Positions 42,136 through 50,109 of a stretch of DNA of 57,684 bases are shown here, one piece after another. The position numbers and the translations under genes are program-made. The notes under the pieces are model-generated. The model did not search any database and was not told where the DNA came from. It was given only the letters and a program-made list of their open reading frames with translations. Position 1 is the stretch's first letter; each line of letters begins with the position of its first letter. The DNA is from JAOUEA01 sp041287635. Its GTDB lineage: Bacteria; Actinomycetota; UBA4738; HRBIN12. The DNA lies in assembly GCA_041287635.1 (NCBI GenBank), contig JBGGNG010000148.1, positions 1 to 57,684 of the forward strand. Direction: 5' to 3'.

Positions 42136-43265
42136 TCGAGGCCACCCCCGGCTTGGCGCTGGGTCGCGGCGGCGGGATCGAGGTGGGCGACGCGGCGCAT
42201 CGACGCGACCGACGAGACGAGGGCGAGCACGAGGATCGCCGCCCCCGTGCGCAGGATCAGGCTCGGGTCGGCCGCGACCTCGAGGCCGCCGCTCCCCCCG
42301 CGCGTCGCGAGCCACAGGAGGCCTGCGGCGAGCGCGATGCCGGCGACCGCGACGATCGCGACCTGCAGGGCGATGTTCGCCAGCAGGAACCAGGTGCTCG
42401 CGCCGACCGCGCGCAGCAGGGTGAGCGACGGCGTCTTCTGCACCGTGAGGATCAGGAAGAACACCCACGTGACGAGCACGACCACGATGAACGCGAGCAG
42501 CAGGATCACCGCGAACGACTGCGTGATCGATCCGACGCCCGGCAGATTCTCGATCGCCGTCGCCACGTCGCTCGCGTCGACACCCTCGACCGCCTCATCG
42601 ATCGAGGCGGCGAGCGCCTCGGGGTCGATGCCGGGTTCGGGCTGCACGGCCACGAGGGTCGGCAGCACCGACGGCGCCTCGGGATTGCCCGCCACGACGA
42701 GCTGCTCGTACGTCGCGTAGGTCGTGTACAGGGTGGGCTGCACGCTGAACTGCGCGTCGCCGGCGAGGCCGACGATCTCGACCGGCACGTCACCGGGCAC
42801 GATGCTGACCACGTCGCCGATGCCGAATCCGGCATCGGCGTCCACGTCGCTCGCGACCGCCTCGCCGTCGCGCTCGGGGAGCCGGCCCTCGACCAGGGTG
42901 GTGGGCTCTCCCGGCCCGCCGAGCCCGAAGCCGAAGACGGTCGTGTCGACGAGCACGCCCTCGCCCACGTCGGCGGTGAACGTCCCCTCTCCCAACGGCT
43001 CCGCCCGGGCCACGCCGTCGACCTGGGCGACCGCGTCCACCTGATCCGGCGTCACGACGCTTCCCTCGACGGCTCCTCGGGCGTCGGCGTTGAAGACGAG
43101 GACCTCGGCCGACTGGTTCTCGAGCCCTCCGGTGAAGGATCCGAGCAGGCCGGCCGCGAGCGTCTGCTGGAACAGGATCAGGAAGACGAGCAGCGCGACG
43201 GCGCCGATCAACAGACCGAAGCGCAGCTTCGCACGCCGGATCTCCGCGAGGGCCAACCTCAGCAT
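42132..43265 (-). CDS. ABC transporter permease, FtsX/MacB type (first)
   Basis: 377 residues. Topology as in FtsX proteins: helix (RFGLLIGAVALLVFLILFQQ), an extracellular region with ENQSAEVLVFNADARG and GDVVSIVPGDVPVEIVG, then three helices with TLLRAVGASTWFLL and VASMRRVAHLDPAAAT at the end. First gene of the three-gene ABC operon and divergent from the MerR-B12 gene, so both promoters lie in the 131-base gap. Confidence 0.9.
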   Translation of the reverse strand: MLRLALAEIRRAKLRFGLLIGAVALLVFLILFQQTLAAGLLGSFTGGLENQSAEVLVFNADARGAVEGSVVTPDQVDAVAQVDGVARAEPLGEGTFTADVGEGVLVDTTVFGFGLGGPGEPTTLVEGRLPERDGEAVASDVDADAGFGIGDVVSIVPGDVPVEIVGLAGDAQFSVQPTLYTTYATYEQLVVAGNPEAPSVLPTLVAVQPEPGIDPEALAASIDEAVEGVDASDVATAIENLPGVGSITQSFAVILLLAFIVVVLVTWVFFLILTVQKTPSLTLLRAVGASTWFLLANIALQVAIVAVAGIALAAGLLWLATRGGSGGLEVAADPSLILRTGAAILVLALVSSVASMRRVAHLDPAAATQRQAGGGLE

Positions 43266-43323
43266 CGCGGGGTCCGCTCCGTCGTCGTTCCCTCGTGCAT
43301 GTGGACCACTATCCCATTCACGA

Positions 43324-43353
43324 CTGCATGGTTTCAGGCCCGAATCTATGCAG
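43324..43353. promoter_or_regulatory. Inverted repeat CTGCAT-N18-ATGCAG
   Basis: Perfect six-base arms 18 bases apart in the gap between the ABC operon and the MerR-B12 gene. Spacing and symmetry suit a dimeric regulator, but the arms are short. Confidence 0.35.
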
Positions 43354-43360
43354 CCATCCG

Positions 43361-43390
43361 TTGACCTTCGCCACTGGTCAAACCTATCCT
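43361..43390 (+). promoter_or_regulatory. Promoter with embedded operator of the MerR-B12 gene
   Basis: -35 TTGACC (43361-43366), 18-base spacer, -10 TATCCT (43385-43390). An inverted repeat TTGACC-N9-GGTCAA (43361-43381) covers the -35 and the spacer. The -10 ends 6 bases before the ATG, indicating a leaderless transcript. An operator inside the spacer fits autorepression by a MerR/CarH-type protein. Confidence 0.6.
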
Positions 43391-43396
43391 GAACGA

Positions 43397-44290
43397 ATGG
43401 AACCGATGCAGAAGACCGCGCAGGGGCCTAGCATGACGATCGCGGCGGTCTCGTCCCTGCTCGGAATCCCCGTGCCGACGATCCGCTCCTGGGAACGCCG
43501 CTACGGGTTCCCCGTGCCGGCGCGGACCCAGGGCAAGCACCGACGATACGCCGTGGACGAGATCGACCAGCTGCGCATGATGCGCGACGAGATCACTCGA
43601 GGTCACTCCGCCGCCGAGGCGGTCGACATGGTCAGGCGCTACGCCACACAGGACCGGCCCCGAACCGAGCTGCTCGATCGGTTCCTCGAGGCAGCGATGC
43701 GGCTCGACCCCACCAAGCTCCGTGAGGTCCTGATGTCCGGCGCGGAGTCGCTGGGGGTGGAGGAGACGATGCGCGACGTCGCGTTGCCTGCGATGCGCGA
43801 GATGGGCAGCCGGTGGAAGGCGGGGGTCTGCGACACGGCGCACGAGCACCTTGCCACCGAGGCCGTGCGGGTCTGGCTCGCTCGCCAGTCGGCGATGGCG
43901 CCGGCGCCGTTCCGTCCGTTCCCGCTCGTGCTTGCCTGCGGCCCGAAGGATCTGCACACGATCGGCCTCGAGGCGTACGGCGTCGTGCTCGCCCGCAGGG
44001 GTTGGTCGATCCGCACGCTCGGCCCGCTCACGCCCGTGAGCTCGCTCGTCGCCGCCGTTCGGGCAGCCGAGGCTCGCGGAGCGGTCGTCACGAGCCAGCG
44101 CAGCGTCACCCGCCGGCCGGCGGTCGAGGCGATCGCCGCAGCCGACGCCCTGCCCGGCGTCCACGCGTTCTACGCCGGAGCGGCGTTCGGGCCGGCGGCC
44201 GCCCGCCGAGACGTGCCCGGCACGTATCTCGGCGAGGACATCATCGAGGCAGCGGACATCCTCGAGCAGGTCCTTGCAGGCGCTGCGTAG
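43397..44290 (+). CDS. MerR-family regulator with B12-binding domain (CarH/LitR-like)
   Basis: 297 residues. An N-terminal winged helix (IAAVSSLLGIPVPTIRSWER) is followed by a helical cap and a Rossmann cobalamin domain. The family's two motifs are intact: W140-x9-E150-H151 (RWKAGVCDTAHEH) and D185-x-H187-x-x-G190 (KDLHTIG), the latter providing the lower cobalt ligand. In Thermus CarH the residue after the capping Trp is a His that ligates cobalt in the lit state; here it is Lys141. CarH/LitR proteins repress in the dark with adenosylcobalamin and let go in light. No carotenoid genes are near; the adjoining genes are a corrinoid methyltransferase operon. Start chosen at the leaderless ATG; Met at 43406 or 43433 are alternatives. 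Confidence 0.9.
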   Translation: MEPMQKTAQGPSMTIAAVSSLLGIPVPTIRSWERRYGFPVPARTQGKHRRYAVDEIDQLRMMRDEITRGHSAAEAVDMVRRYATQDRPRTELLDRFLEAAMRLDPTKLREVLMSGAESLGVEETMRDVALPAMREMGSRWKAGVCDTAHEHLATEAVRVWLARQSAMAPAPFRPFPLVLACGPKDLHTIGLEAYGVVLARRGWSIRTLGPLTPVSSLVAAVRAAEARGAVVTSQRSVTRRPAVEAIAAADALPGVHAFYAGAAFGPAAARRDVPGTYLGEDIIEAADILEQVLAGAA

Positions 44291-44314
44291 CGCCACTCGA
44301 GGGACCGCCCGAAG

Positions 44315-45772
44315 TCAATCTTCGACGTAGAGGTCCGGAGCGTCGCGGCGACTCGCCATGTACGCGCGGAGCTCCTCGTCGATCGCGGCGTCCAGGCCGG
44401 GGTCCTCGTAGGTCTCGAGCAGCTGCTTCCAGGCTCGGTTCGCCGCGACCTCGGTGGTCTCCGAGCCCATCGACTCCCAGGTCGCGAAGTCGGGCGTCTG
44501 AAACAGCGGCGACATGTACAGCCACTCCTTGAAGTGGGCCCGGGTGTGCGGCGATGACAGGAACAACCCGCCGGGGCCGGTCTCCTTCAGGGCGTCGAAC
44601 GCGATCTCCTCCTCGCTGAAGCCGATCCCCTGCGCCTGCACCTGGAACTGGCGGAGCAGCTCCACGTCGAGCGCGAACTTCTCGAACGACGCCGTGAGGC
44701 CGCCCTCGAGCCATCCGGCGGCGTGCAGCACGACGTCGGTTGCGGCGAGGTTCGTCGCCCACAGCATCATCTGGGTCTCGGCGGCGGCCTGCGCGTCGAC
44801 CGCGGGCGAGGACGCGAGGCCTCCCCCACCGCGGAACGGCAGCCCGTATCGCCGTGACAGCTGCGCACCGGCGAGGATGCCCCACACCGACTCGGGTGTG
44901 CCGAACGCCGGCGAGCCGGTGCGCATGTCGGTCACCGTGAAGAACGACCCGTAGAGGCAGGGCACGCCCTCGCGCACCAGCTGGGCGAGAGCGACCCCGC
45001 TCAGCGCCTCCGCCACCTGCTGCGTCAGTCCGCCGCTCACGCTCACCGCGCTCGTGGCGCCTGCCAACAGGAACGGGGTCACCACGATCGGCTGCTTCGC
45101 CTCGGCCCACGCGATCAGGGCATCGGTCATCCGGAAGTCCCAGATCAGCGGTGAGTTCGGGTTCACGATGCCCATCAGCGCCGGTTCCGCCTCGATCGCC
45201 TCGCGCCCGCCGTGCACGATCTCGGCCATGCGGATGCCGTCGCGCGCCCGCGGACCGCTCGTGCCGTAGGTCGTGTACGGCTTGTCCGAGTACCGGATCG
45301 TGGAGTACTCCATGTCCATGTGACGGATCTCCATCTGGAGGTCCGTCGCCTCCGCGGCGCCGGTCTGCACGCAATTCAGCACATCGGTCGCCTGCGTCAG
45401 CTTGATGAACGCGTCGTGGTCCTGGATGCGTCCGCTCCGGCGTCCCTCGTCGAGGTCACTGGCGAACGGAGGCCCCCCGACGTTCATCCAGACCGGCACG
45501 CCGCCCGCCCCTCCCACGGTGAGCGAGCGCTCCGGGTTGCGAGCGCGCAGGCGGAACGACGACGGCGCCTTCGCGACCTGTTCCATCACGAAGCCCCGAT
45601 CCCAGTAGACCCGTTCCTCCTCGACCTTCATCCCGGCCTCGGTCAGCAGCCTCCGTGCCTCGTCGTGCTTCACGTCGGTGCCGATCTCCTCGAGGATGCG
45701 CATCGCGGTCACGTGGACCGTCTCCTCCTGCTCCTCGGTGAGGATGCGCGGCGCGCTCTCAGGCTCGAACAT
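44315..45772 (-). CDS. MttB-family methyltransferase (non-pyrrolysine)
   Basis: 485 residues of the trimethylamine:corrinoid methyltransferase superfamily. Seen are DVKHDEARRLL, YSDKPYTTYGTSG, NPNSPLIWD, VTPFLLAGATSAVS and LPFRGGGGLASSP. There is no in-frame amber codon, so it belongs with the non-pyrrolysine members. Characterised ones demethylate quaternary amines (glycine betaine, proline betaine, carnitine, butyrobetaine) and pass the methyl to a Co(I) corrinoid protein. Here that partner is encoded at 49217-49870 in the same operon. Good Shine-Dalgarno (AAGGAAGGGAG). Last gene of the operon; its substrate cannot be read from the sequence. Confidence 0.9.
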   Translation of the reverse strand: MFEPESAPRILTEEQEETVHVTAMRILEEIGTDVKHDEARRLLTEAGMKVEEERVYWDRGFVMEQVAKAPSSFRLRARNPERSLTVGGAGGVPVWMNVGGPPFASDLDEGRRSGRIQDHDAFIKLTQATDVLNCVQTGAAEATDLQMEIRHMDMEYSTIRYSDKPYTTYGTSGPRARDGIRMAEIVHGGREAIEAEPALMGIVNPNSPLIWDFRMTDALIAWAEAKQPIVVTPFLLAGATSAVSVSGGLTQQVAEALSGVALAQLVREGVPCLYGSFFTVTDMRTGSPAFGTPESVWGILAGAQLSRRYGLPFRGGGGLASSPAVDAQAAAETQMMLWATNLAATDVVLHAAGWLEGGLTASFEKFALDVELLRQFQVQAQGIGFSEEEIAFDALKETGPGGLFLSSPHTRAHFKEWLYMSPLFQTPDFATWESMGSETTEVAANRAWKQLLETYEDPGLDAAIDEELRAYMASRRDAPDLYVED

Positions 45773-45796
45773 CGTCGGTCTCCCTTCCTTGTCGCG

Positions 45797-46411
45797 CTAC
45801 GCCTTCGGCTGCTCGAGCGCGTCCTCCATGAGCGGCACGAGCAGTTCTTCGAGGGGCTCGATGCCGAGGTCGTGGATCTCGAGCGGCAGCTGCATGTACT
45901 CGGCGATCTGCCGCGCCTTCGTCTCGCGTTCGGGGTCGGGGTGCTGGCGCACGAACAGCACCCGGCTCAGGTTGCCGAAGTACGTCTCATGCAGCCAGGG
46001 GAAGCGGTCGAGGCCGAGCCCCTTGATCACCGCCCGGTCCCAGTTCGTCACGAGCCAGTCGGTCAGGAAGTAGATGCCGATGTCGGTCTCGAACCGCCGG
46101 TACAGCTCGCCCGAGTACCACTGGAAGCAGTGCACCCCGGCGGGTCGGACCGCCGGGTAGCGCGAGAGCACCTCGTCGAGCCGACCGCCGGTGCCACAGT
46201 CGCCGTAGACGACGATCACGCGCTCGTACCGGGGCAGCAGCGCGATGAGCTTCTCCTCGACCGCCGGCGCGATCTCGAGCGGGGTCATGTGCAGGTCGCT
46301 CGAGATGCCGTGCACATCGGCGTTCCAGCCGTGGCGCTCGACGAGCGTCTTCGTGTCGATCGCGACGGCGCCGCACGCGAGCAGGGCCACGCGAGCACCG
46401 GGGGCGGTCAC
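45797..46411 (-). CDS. DUF1638-family protein
   Basis: 204 residues. Matches the DUF1638 pattern: a Cys near the N-terminus (C13 in LLACGAVA), the block VIVVYGDCGTGGRLDE with C72, and HCFQWYSGELY with C95, and a C-terminal helix pair. The three Cys and several His suggest a metal or cofactor site. Function unknown. The GTG start overlaps the stop of the corrinoid activase (GTGA), and the MttB gene follows 24 bases on, so it is made with the demethylation machinery. Possible roles are corrinoid handling or activase partner. Confidence 0.8.
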   Translation of the reverse strand: MTAPGARVALLACGAVAIDTKTLVERHGWNADVHGISSDLHMTPLEIAPAVEEKLIALLPRYERVIVVYGDCGTGGRLDEVLSRYPAVRPAGVHCFQWYSGELYRRFETDIGIYFLTDWLVTNWDRAVIKGLGLDRFPWLHETYFGNLSRVLFVRQHPDPERETKARQIAEYMQLPLEIHDLGIEPLEELLVPLMEDALEQPKA

Positions 46412-48324
46412 GGGCTCGCGTCCTCCGAGCCGACGCTCGCCGACGCCCTCGCCTCGGCCCGCGCCACGATCGCGGCCTCGTTCGCGGCCTGGGCGGCGTG
46501 CAGATCCTCGATCGGGGGAAACCCGAGGTTCCCGATGAAGCGGTCGTTGAAGTCTTCCTCGCCGGAGAGCTCGATGTACTCCACGATGCCGGGGATCTCC
46601 CAGGCGACCTCGCGCTCGCGGAAGGACATCAGCGCCATCTTCGCGCCCTCGCTCGCCGTGTTACCGACGGCCTTGATGCACTCGACGGGCACGGGGGGCA
46701 CGAGGCCGATCACGCGCGCGCTCTGCGGGTTGATGTAGGACCCGAACGACCCCGCCAGCATCACCGCGTCGAGGTCGGAGGACTCCAGGCCGAGGGCGCG
46801 CATCGCGGTCTCGATGCCCGTCGAGATCGCGCCCTTGGCGAACTGCAGCGCGCGCACGTCCTGCTGGGTCAGCACGACGTCGCCGTGCAGGTGGAACGCC
46901 TTCACGTCCTCGCGCATCACCAGGCGATCGGCGAGAGGGTGGCCGGCGTCCTCGGCCTCCTCGCGCGACATCATCCTTCCGCCGTCGTCGAGCAGACCCG
47001 CCAGCCGCAGCTGGGCCACGATGTCGATCAGCCCCGAGCCGCAGATGCCGCGGGGTTCGGCGTCGTCGCCGCCGATCACCTGCAGCTCGACCTCGCCGTT
47101 CGTGAGGGTGACCCCTTCGATCGCGCCGTCGGTCGCCCGCATGCCGTGCACGATCTCGCCGCCCTCGAACGCCGGTCCCGCGGGCGCCGCGGTGGCCACG
47201 CTGCGCTCCTCGTTCCCGCACGCGATCTCGCCGTTCGTGCCGACGTCGACGAGCAGCCGGGTCTCCGGGTCGCGCACGAGGCCGGTCGCCACGATGTCGG
47301 CCACGATGTCGGCGCCCACGTAGGCGCCGATCGACGGGAAGAGCGCCACCCACCCGAGCGGGTGCATGTCGAACCGCGCCTGGTCCCCCCGCAGGTCCTG
47401 GGGCTCGGTGAACGTGGCCACGTACGGCGCGAGCGCGAGCGACTCCGGGTTCACGCCGCAGAGCAGGTGCATCATCGTGGCGTTGCCGGCGACGACCGCC
47501 TCGTAGACCTCCTGCTGGGCCACACCGGCTTCCTCTCGGGCGCGACCGAGCAGCTCGTTCACGGTGGAGATCGCGGCCTCGCGCAGCTGCACGACGTTCT
47601 CCTCGCCGTGCATCGCCTTGGCCATGCGCGCGATCACGTCGGCCCCGAACGGCGCTTGGTGGTTGATCGTGCTCGCCACGCCGACCGTCGCCCCGTTGCG
47701 CAGGTCGACGAGCGTGCAGACGCACGTCGTCGTGCCGATGTCGAACGACGCGCCGAACATGCGGTCGGTGGTGTCCCCGGGTTCCACGTCGACGAGGTAC
47801 TCCCCCACCAGCGTCGCCGTGACGTTCGAGGTGGCGCGGAACGCCTGCGCGATCCTCGGCATGACCTCCCAGTCGTGGTTGCGGTTGTACCCGGCCTCGT
47901 CGACGGCGTCGAGCACACGGGCGAGGTGGGAACGATGGTCCTCGAGCGACGGCGGCGGCAGCTCGAGGAAGAGCTTGACCACGTTGGGCTCGAGCAGCAC
48001 GAAGCGTCCGACGCCCATCGTGGCCGCCTTGGGCATCTTCATCAGGCGGGGCACGTCGCACTCGGTGTCCTCGGTGATCCCCGCCTGGCACGAGAGGCGC
48101 CAGCCCTCGTCGAGCTGATCGTTCAGGTGGCGGTAGTCGGCGAGCGAGCGCTCCACGTGACCCGAGAGCACCTTCACCCCGCACTTGCCACACGTGCCTC
48201 GGCCGCCGCACGTGGACTCGATCGGCAGCCCGGCCCAGTGCGCCGCGTTGAACAGCGTCGTGCCCTCGGGCACGCGAACGGTCTTCCCGCTGGGCTGGTA
48301 CGTGACCTCGACCTTCCCGGTCAT
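46408..48324 (-). CDS. Ferredoxin/ASKHA corrinoid activation protein (RACE type, DUF4445)
   Basis: 638 residues. N-terminal [2Fe-2S] ferredoxin domain with C39, C45, C48 and C79 (STCGGRGTCGKCGVKVLSGH), a linker, then an actin-like ATPase region with FDIGTTTCVCTLVDL, VVAGNATMMHLLCG, LLVDVGTNGEIACG and GICGSGLIDIVAQL. RACE proteins use ATP and a reductant to return accidentally oxidised Co(II) corrinoid to Co(I). Overlaps the methyltransferase upstream (ATGA) and DUF1638 downstream (GTGA). An alternative is the RamA type, but that carries two [4Fe-4S] clusters at the C-terminus, which are absent. Confidence 0.93.
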   Translation of the reverse strand: MTGKVEVTYQPSGKTVRVPEGTTLFNAAHWAGLPIESTCGGRGTCGKCGVKVLSGHVERSLADYRHLNDQLDEGWRLSCQAGITEDTECDVPRLMKMPKAATMGVGRFVLLEPNVVKLFLELPPPSLEDHRSHLARVLDAVDEAGYNRNHDWEVMPRIAQAFRATSNVTATLVGEYLVDVEPGDTTDRMFGASFDIGTTTCVCTLVDLRNGATVGVASTINHQAPFGADVIARMAKAMHGEENVVQLREAAISTVNELLGRAREEAGVAQQEVYEAVVAGNATMMHLLCGVNPESLALAPYVATFTEPQDLRGDQARFDMHPLGWVALFPSIGAYVGADIVADIVATGLVRDPETRLLVDVGTNGEIACGNEERSVATAAPAGPAFEGGEIVHGMRATDGAIEGVTLTNGEVELQVIGGDDAEPRGICGSGLIDIVAQLRLAGLLDDGGRMMSREEAEDAGHPLADRLVMREDVKAFHLHGDVVLTQQDVRALQFAKGAISTGIETAMRALGLESSDLDAVMLAGSFGSYINPQSARVIGLVPPVPVECIKAVGNTASEGAKMALMSFREREVAWEIPGIVEYIELSGEEDFNDRFIGNLGFPPIEDLHAAQAANEAAIVARAEARASASVGSEDASP

Positions 48325-49220
48325 GCGGTCGGCTCGCCGCCGGCGTTCGCCGCGTTCGCCGCCGCGAGCTCGGCGCGGTGCAGCGCGATCCAGTTCGCGC
48401 CGTACTCGTCGCGCCCGAGCAGCAGATCGGCGGCGAGGATCGCCTTGCGCGTCTCGATGTGCAGCGGGTTCGTGATGGCGATGTTCATGCCGGTCACGAT
48501 CGACATCGTGAGGAACGCCGAGTCGATGCCACGGCGGTCCGGCATGCCGAAGGAGATGTTCGAGGCGCCGCAGCTCACGTTCACGCGGAGCTCGGAGCGG
48601 AGCAGCTTCACCGTCTCGTACATCGAGGTCGCCGCGTCGGGCGCAGCGCCGATCGGCATCGTGAGCGGGTCGATGATCACGTCCTCGTGGCCGATGTCGT
48701 GGTCGGCGGCGCGTTCCACGATCTTGCGCGCGGCCGCCAGGCGTACCTGCGGATCCATCGAGATGCCGTCGGAGTCGTTGGCCATGCCGATCACCGCGGC
48801 GCCGAATCTCGCGACCAGCGGCAGCAGCCGCTCGAGCGAATGATCCTCGGCCGTGACGGAGTTGATCAGCACCTTGCCCCGGGCCAGCGGCACCGCGGCC
48901 TCGAGGGCCTCGGGGGTCGAGGAGTCGATGCACAGCGGCACGCCGACGACCTCGTGCACGGTCTTCACCATCGCGGAGAGCATCGCCGGCTCGTCGAACC
49001 CAGGGATGCCGGCGTTCAGATCGAGCACCGCTGCGCCCGCTTCCACCTGCGCGAGCGCATCGCGCTGCACGGTGGCCATGTCCATGACCTTCAGCTCCTC
49101 GGTGAGCTGCGTGCGCCCCGTCGGGTTGATGCGCTCGCCGATGATGCGGAACGGGTGCTCGTCGCCGATCGCGACCTCGCCGCCGGGACCGCTCAGGATC
49201 GTCGTCGCGACACCGCTCAT
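48321..49220 (-). CDS. Pterin-binding methyltransferase (methyl-H4folate:corrinoid)
   Basis: 299 residues from ATG 49218-49220. The dihydropteroate-synthase-like TIM barrel: FRIIGERINPTGRTQL, AAVLDLNAGIPG, LCIDSSTPEALEAAV, INSVTAEDHSLERLL, IIDPLTMPIG and VNVSCGASNISFGMPDRR. These are the folate-binding loops of MetH, AcsE/MtvA and related enzymes. It would carry the methyl group from methyl-Co(III) to tetrahydrofolate. Overlaps the corrinoid protein gene by 4 bases and the activase gene by 4 bases. Confidence 0.93.
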   Translation of the reverse strand: MSGVATTILSGPGGEVAIGDEHPFRIIGERINPTGRTQLTEELKVMDMATVQRDALAQVEAGAAVLDLNAGIPGFDEPAMLSAMVKTVHEVVGVPLCIDSSTPEALEAAVPLARGKVLINSVTAEDHSLERLLPLVARFGAAVIGMANDSDGISMDPQVRLAAARKIVERAADHDIGHEDVIIDPLTMPIGAAPDAATSMYETVKLLRSELRVNVSCGASNISFGMPDRRGIDSAFLTMSIVTGMNIAITNPLHIETRKAILAADLLLGRDEYGANWIALHRAELAAANAANAGGEPTA

Positions 49221-49870
49221 TGGGCCACCCCGACGAGCTTCTTCGCGATCTCGACCGCCTCGGGAGCATTGTTCGCGTAGCCGTCGGCGCCGATCTTCTC
49301 CGCCCATTCGGGCGTGACGGGCGCGCCTCCCACCATGACCTTCACCTGGTTCCTCAACCCCTCGGCCTCCAGCTTCTCGATGACGCGCTGCTGATACGGG
49401 ACCGTGGTGGTCAGCAGCGCCGAGAGCCCGACGATCTGGGGCTGCAGCTCACGCACGACCTCCACGATGCGGTCCGCGCTCACGTCCTTGCCGATGTCGT
49501 GCACGTCGAAGCCACTGGTGCGGAGCATCGCACCCACCATGTTCTTCCCCAAGTCGTGCAGGTCGCCCTTGACCGTGGCGAGCACGACGATCGCGTTGGC
49601 CTCGTCGCCTTCCTCACGCTGAGCGAGCAGGGCAGGCTCCACGATCGCGTTGCAGCGCTTGAACACCTCGGCGCTCGCGACGACCTCGGGCAGGAACACC
49701 TCGCCCCGCTTCCACATCTCACCGAGGTCGAACATGGCCACGGCCATGCCTTCCTCCAGGATCCACTTCGGATCGACGCCGGAGTCGACGAGGCGTTGTG
49801 CCGCGGCGACACCGAGGTCCATGTCGGCGGCGATGAGGGCTCGTTTCAAGACGTCGAGGTCTTCGTGCAT
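49217..49870 (-). CDS. Corrinoid (B12-binding) protein
   Basis: 217 residues from ATG 49868-49870 (AAGGA upstream). An N-terminal four-helix cap (about residues 1-85) with ILEEGMAVAMFDLGEMWKRGEVFLPEVVASAEVF, shown by MFDLGEMW and PEVVASAEVF, precedes a Rossmann B12 domain. D103-x-H105-x-x-G108 (GDLHDLGKN) supplies the lower cobalt ligand; VGLSALLTTTVP and VMVGGAPVTPEWAEKIGADGY complete it. It is the methyl shuttle between the MttB-type enzyme and the pterin methyltransferase. First gene of the operon, so it is likely the most abundant product. Confidence 0.95.
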   Translation of the reverse strand: MHEDLDVLKRALIAADMDLGVAAAQRLVDSGVDPKWILEEGMAVAMFDLGEMWKRGEVFLPEVVASAEVFKRCNAIVEPALLAQREEGDEANAIVVLATVKGDLHDLGKNMVGAMLRTSGFDVHDIGKDVSADRIVEVVRELQPQIVGLSALLTTTVPYQQRVIEKLEAEGLRNQVKVMVGGAPVTPEWAEKIGADGYANNAPEAVEIAKKLVGVAQ

Positions 49871-49898
49871 CGCCACATCCTTCCGCGCGTGGTCGGCG

Positions 49899-49927
49899 GG
49901 TATCTTCCGAGGTCCGGTCGCGGGCAA
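49899..49927 (-). promoter_or_regulatory. Candidate promoter of the corrinoid operon
   Basis: On the minus strand, -35 TTGCCC (49927-49922), 17-base spacer, -10 GATACC (49904-49899). Weak but correctly spaced, with a leader of about 22 bases to the ATG. Confidence 0.4.
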
Positions 49928-49950
49928 GCCCGCTCGGTCGGCTCTCACGG

Positions 49951-49963
49951 TGACCTGAAGTCA
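49951..49963. promoter_or_regulatory. Operator-like palindrome TGAC-N5-GTCA (box 1)
   Basis: TGACCTGAAGTCA is a symmetric 4-bp inverted repeat lying upstream of the candidate corrinoid-operon promoter. The 15 bases GTGACCTGAAGTCAG recur at 50041-50055 with two changes in the spacer. Confidence 0.45.
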
Positions 49964-50041
49964 GCGTTGCCGCAAGGGTCGCCAGCACACGATGATGCCA
50001 GCGAGAGGCCGCCGTTGGGAGCCCCCGGGGTACCCTTCGAG

Positions 50042-50059
50042 TGACCCGGAGTCAGTCAC
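50042..50059. promoter_or_regulatory. Operator-like palindrome TGAC-N5-GTCA (box 2)
   Basis: TGACCCGGAGTCA, followed immediately by a further GTCAC half-site. It lies about 50 bases before the TetR start, 91 bases centre to centre from box 1. Candidate TetR binding site. Confidence 0.45.
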
Positions 50060-50109
50060 GGCACGCCCGGCTCCGTAGCCTGGTCGCGCCCACGGTCGCG
50101 AGGAGCCGC

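Noticed and set aside
43397..44290. Carotenoid-biosynthesis photoregulator role
   Set aside because: The protein is CarH-like, but no crt, photolyase or related gene lies in the window and the light-state His position is Lys.
44315..45772. Pyrrolysine-containing trimethylamine methyltransferase (true MttB)
   Set aside because: The frame is uninterrupted, with no in-frame amber codon, and no pyrrolysine genes are in the window, so it is a non-pyrrolysine homologue.
46408..48324. RamA-type activase with C-terminal [4Fe-4S] clusters
   Set aside because: The only clustered cysteines forming a ferredoxin motif are N-terminal (C39, C45, C48, C79); no C-terminal CxxCxxC arrays are present.
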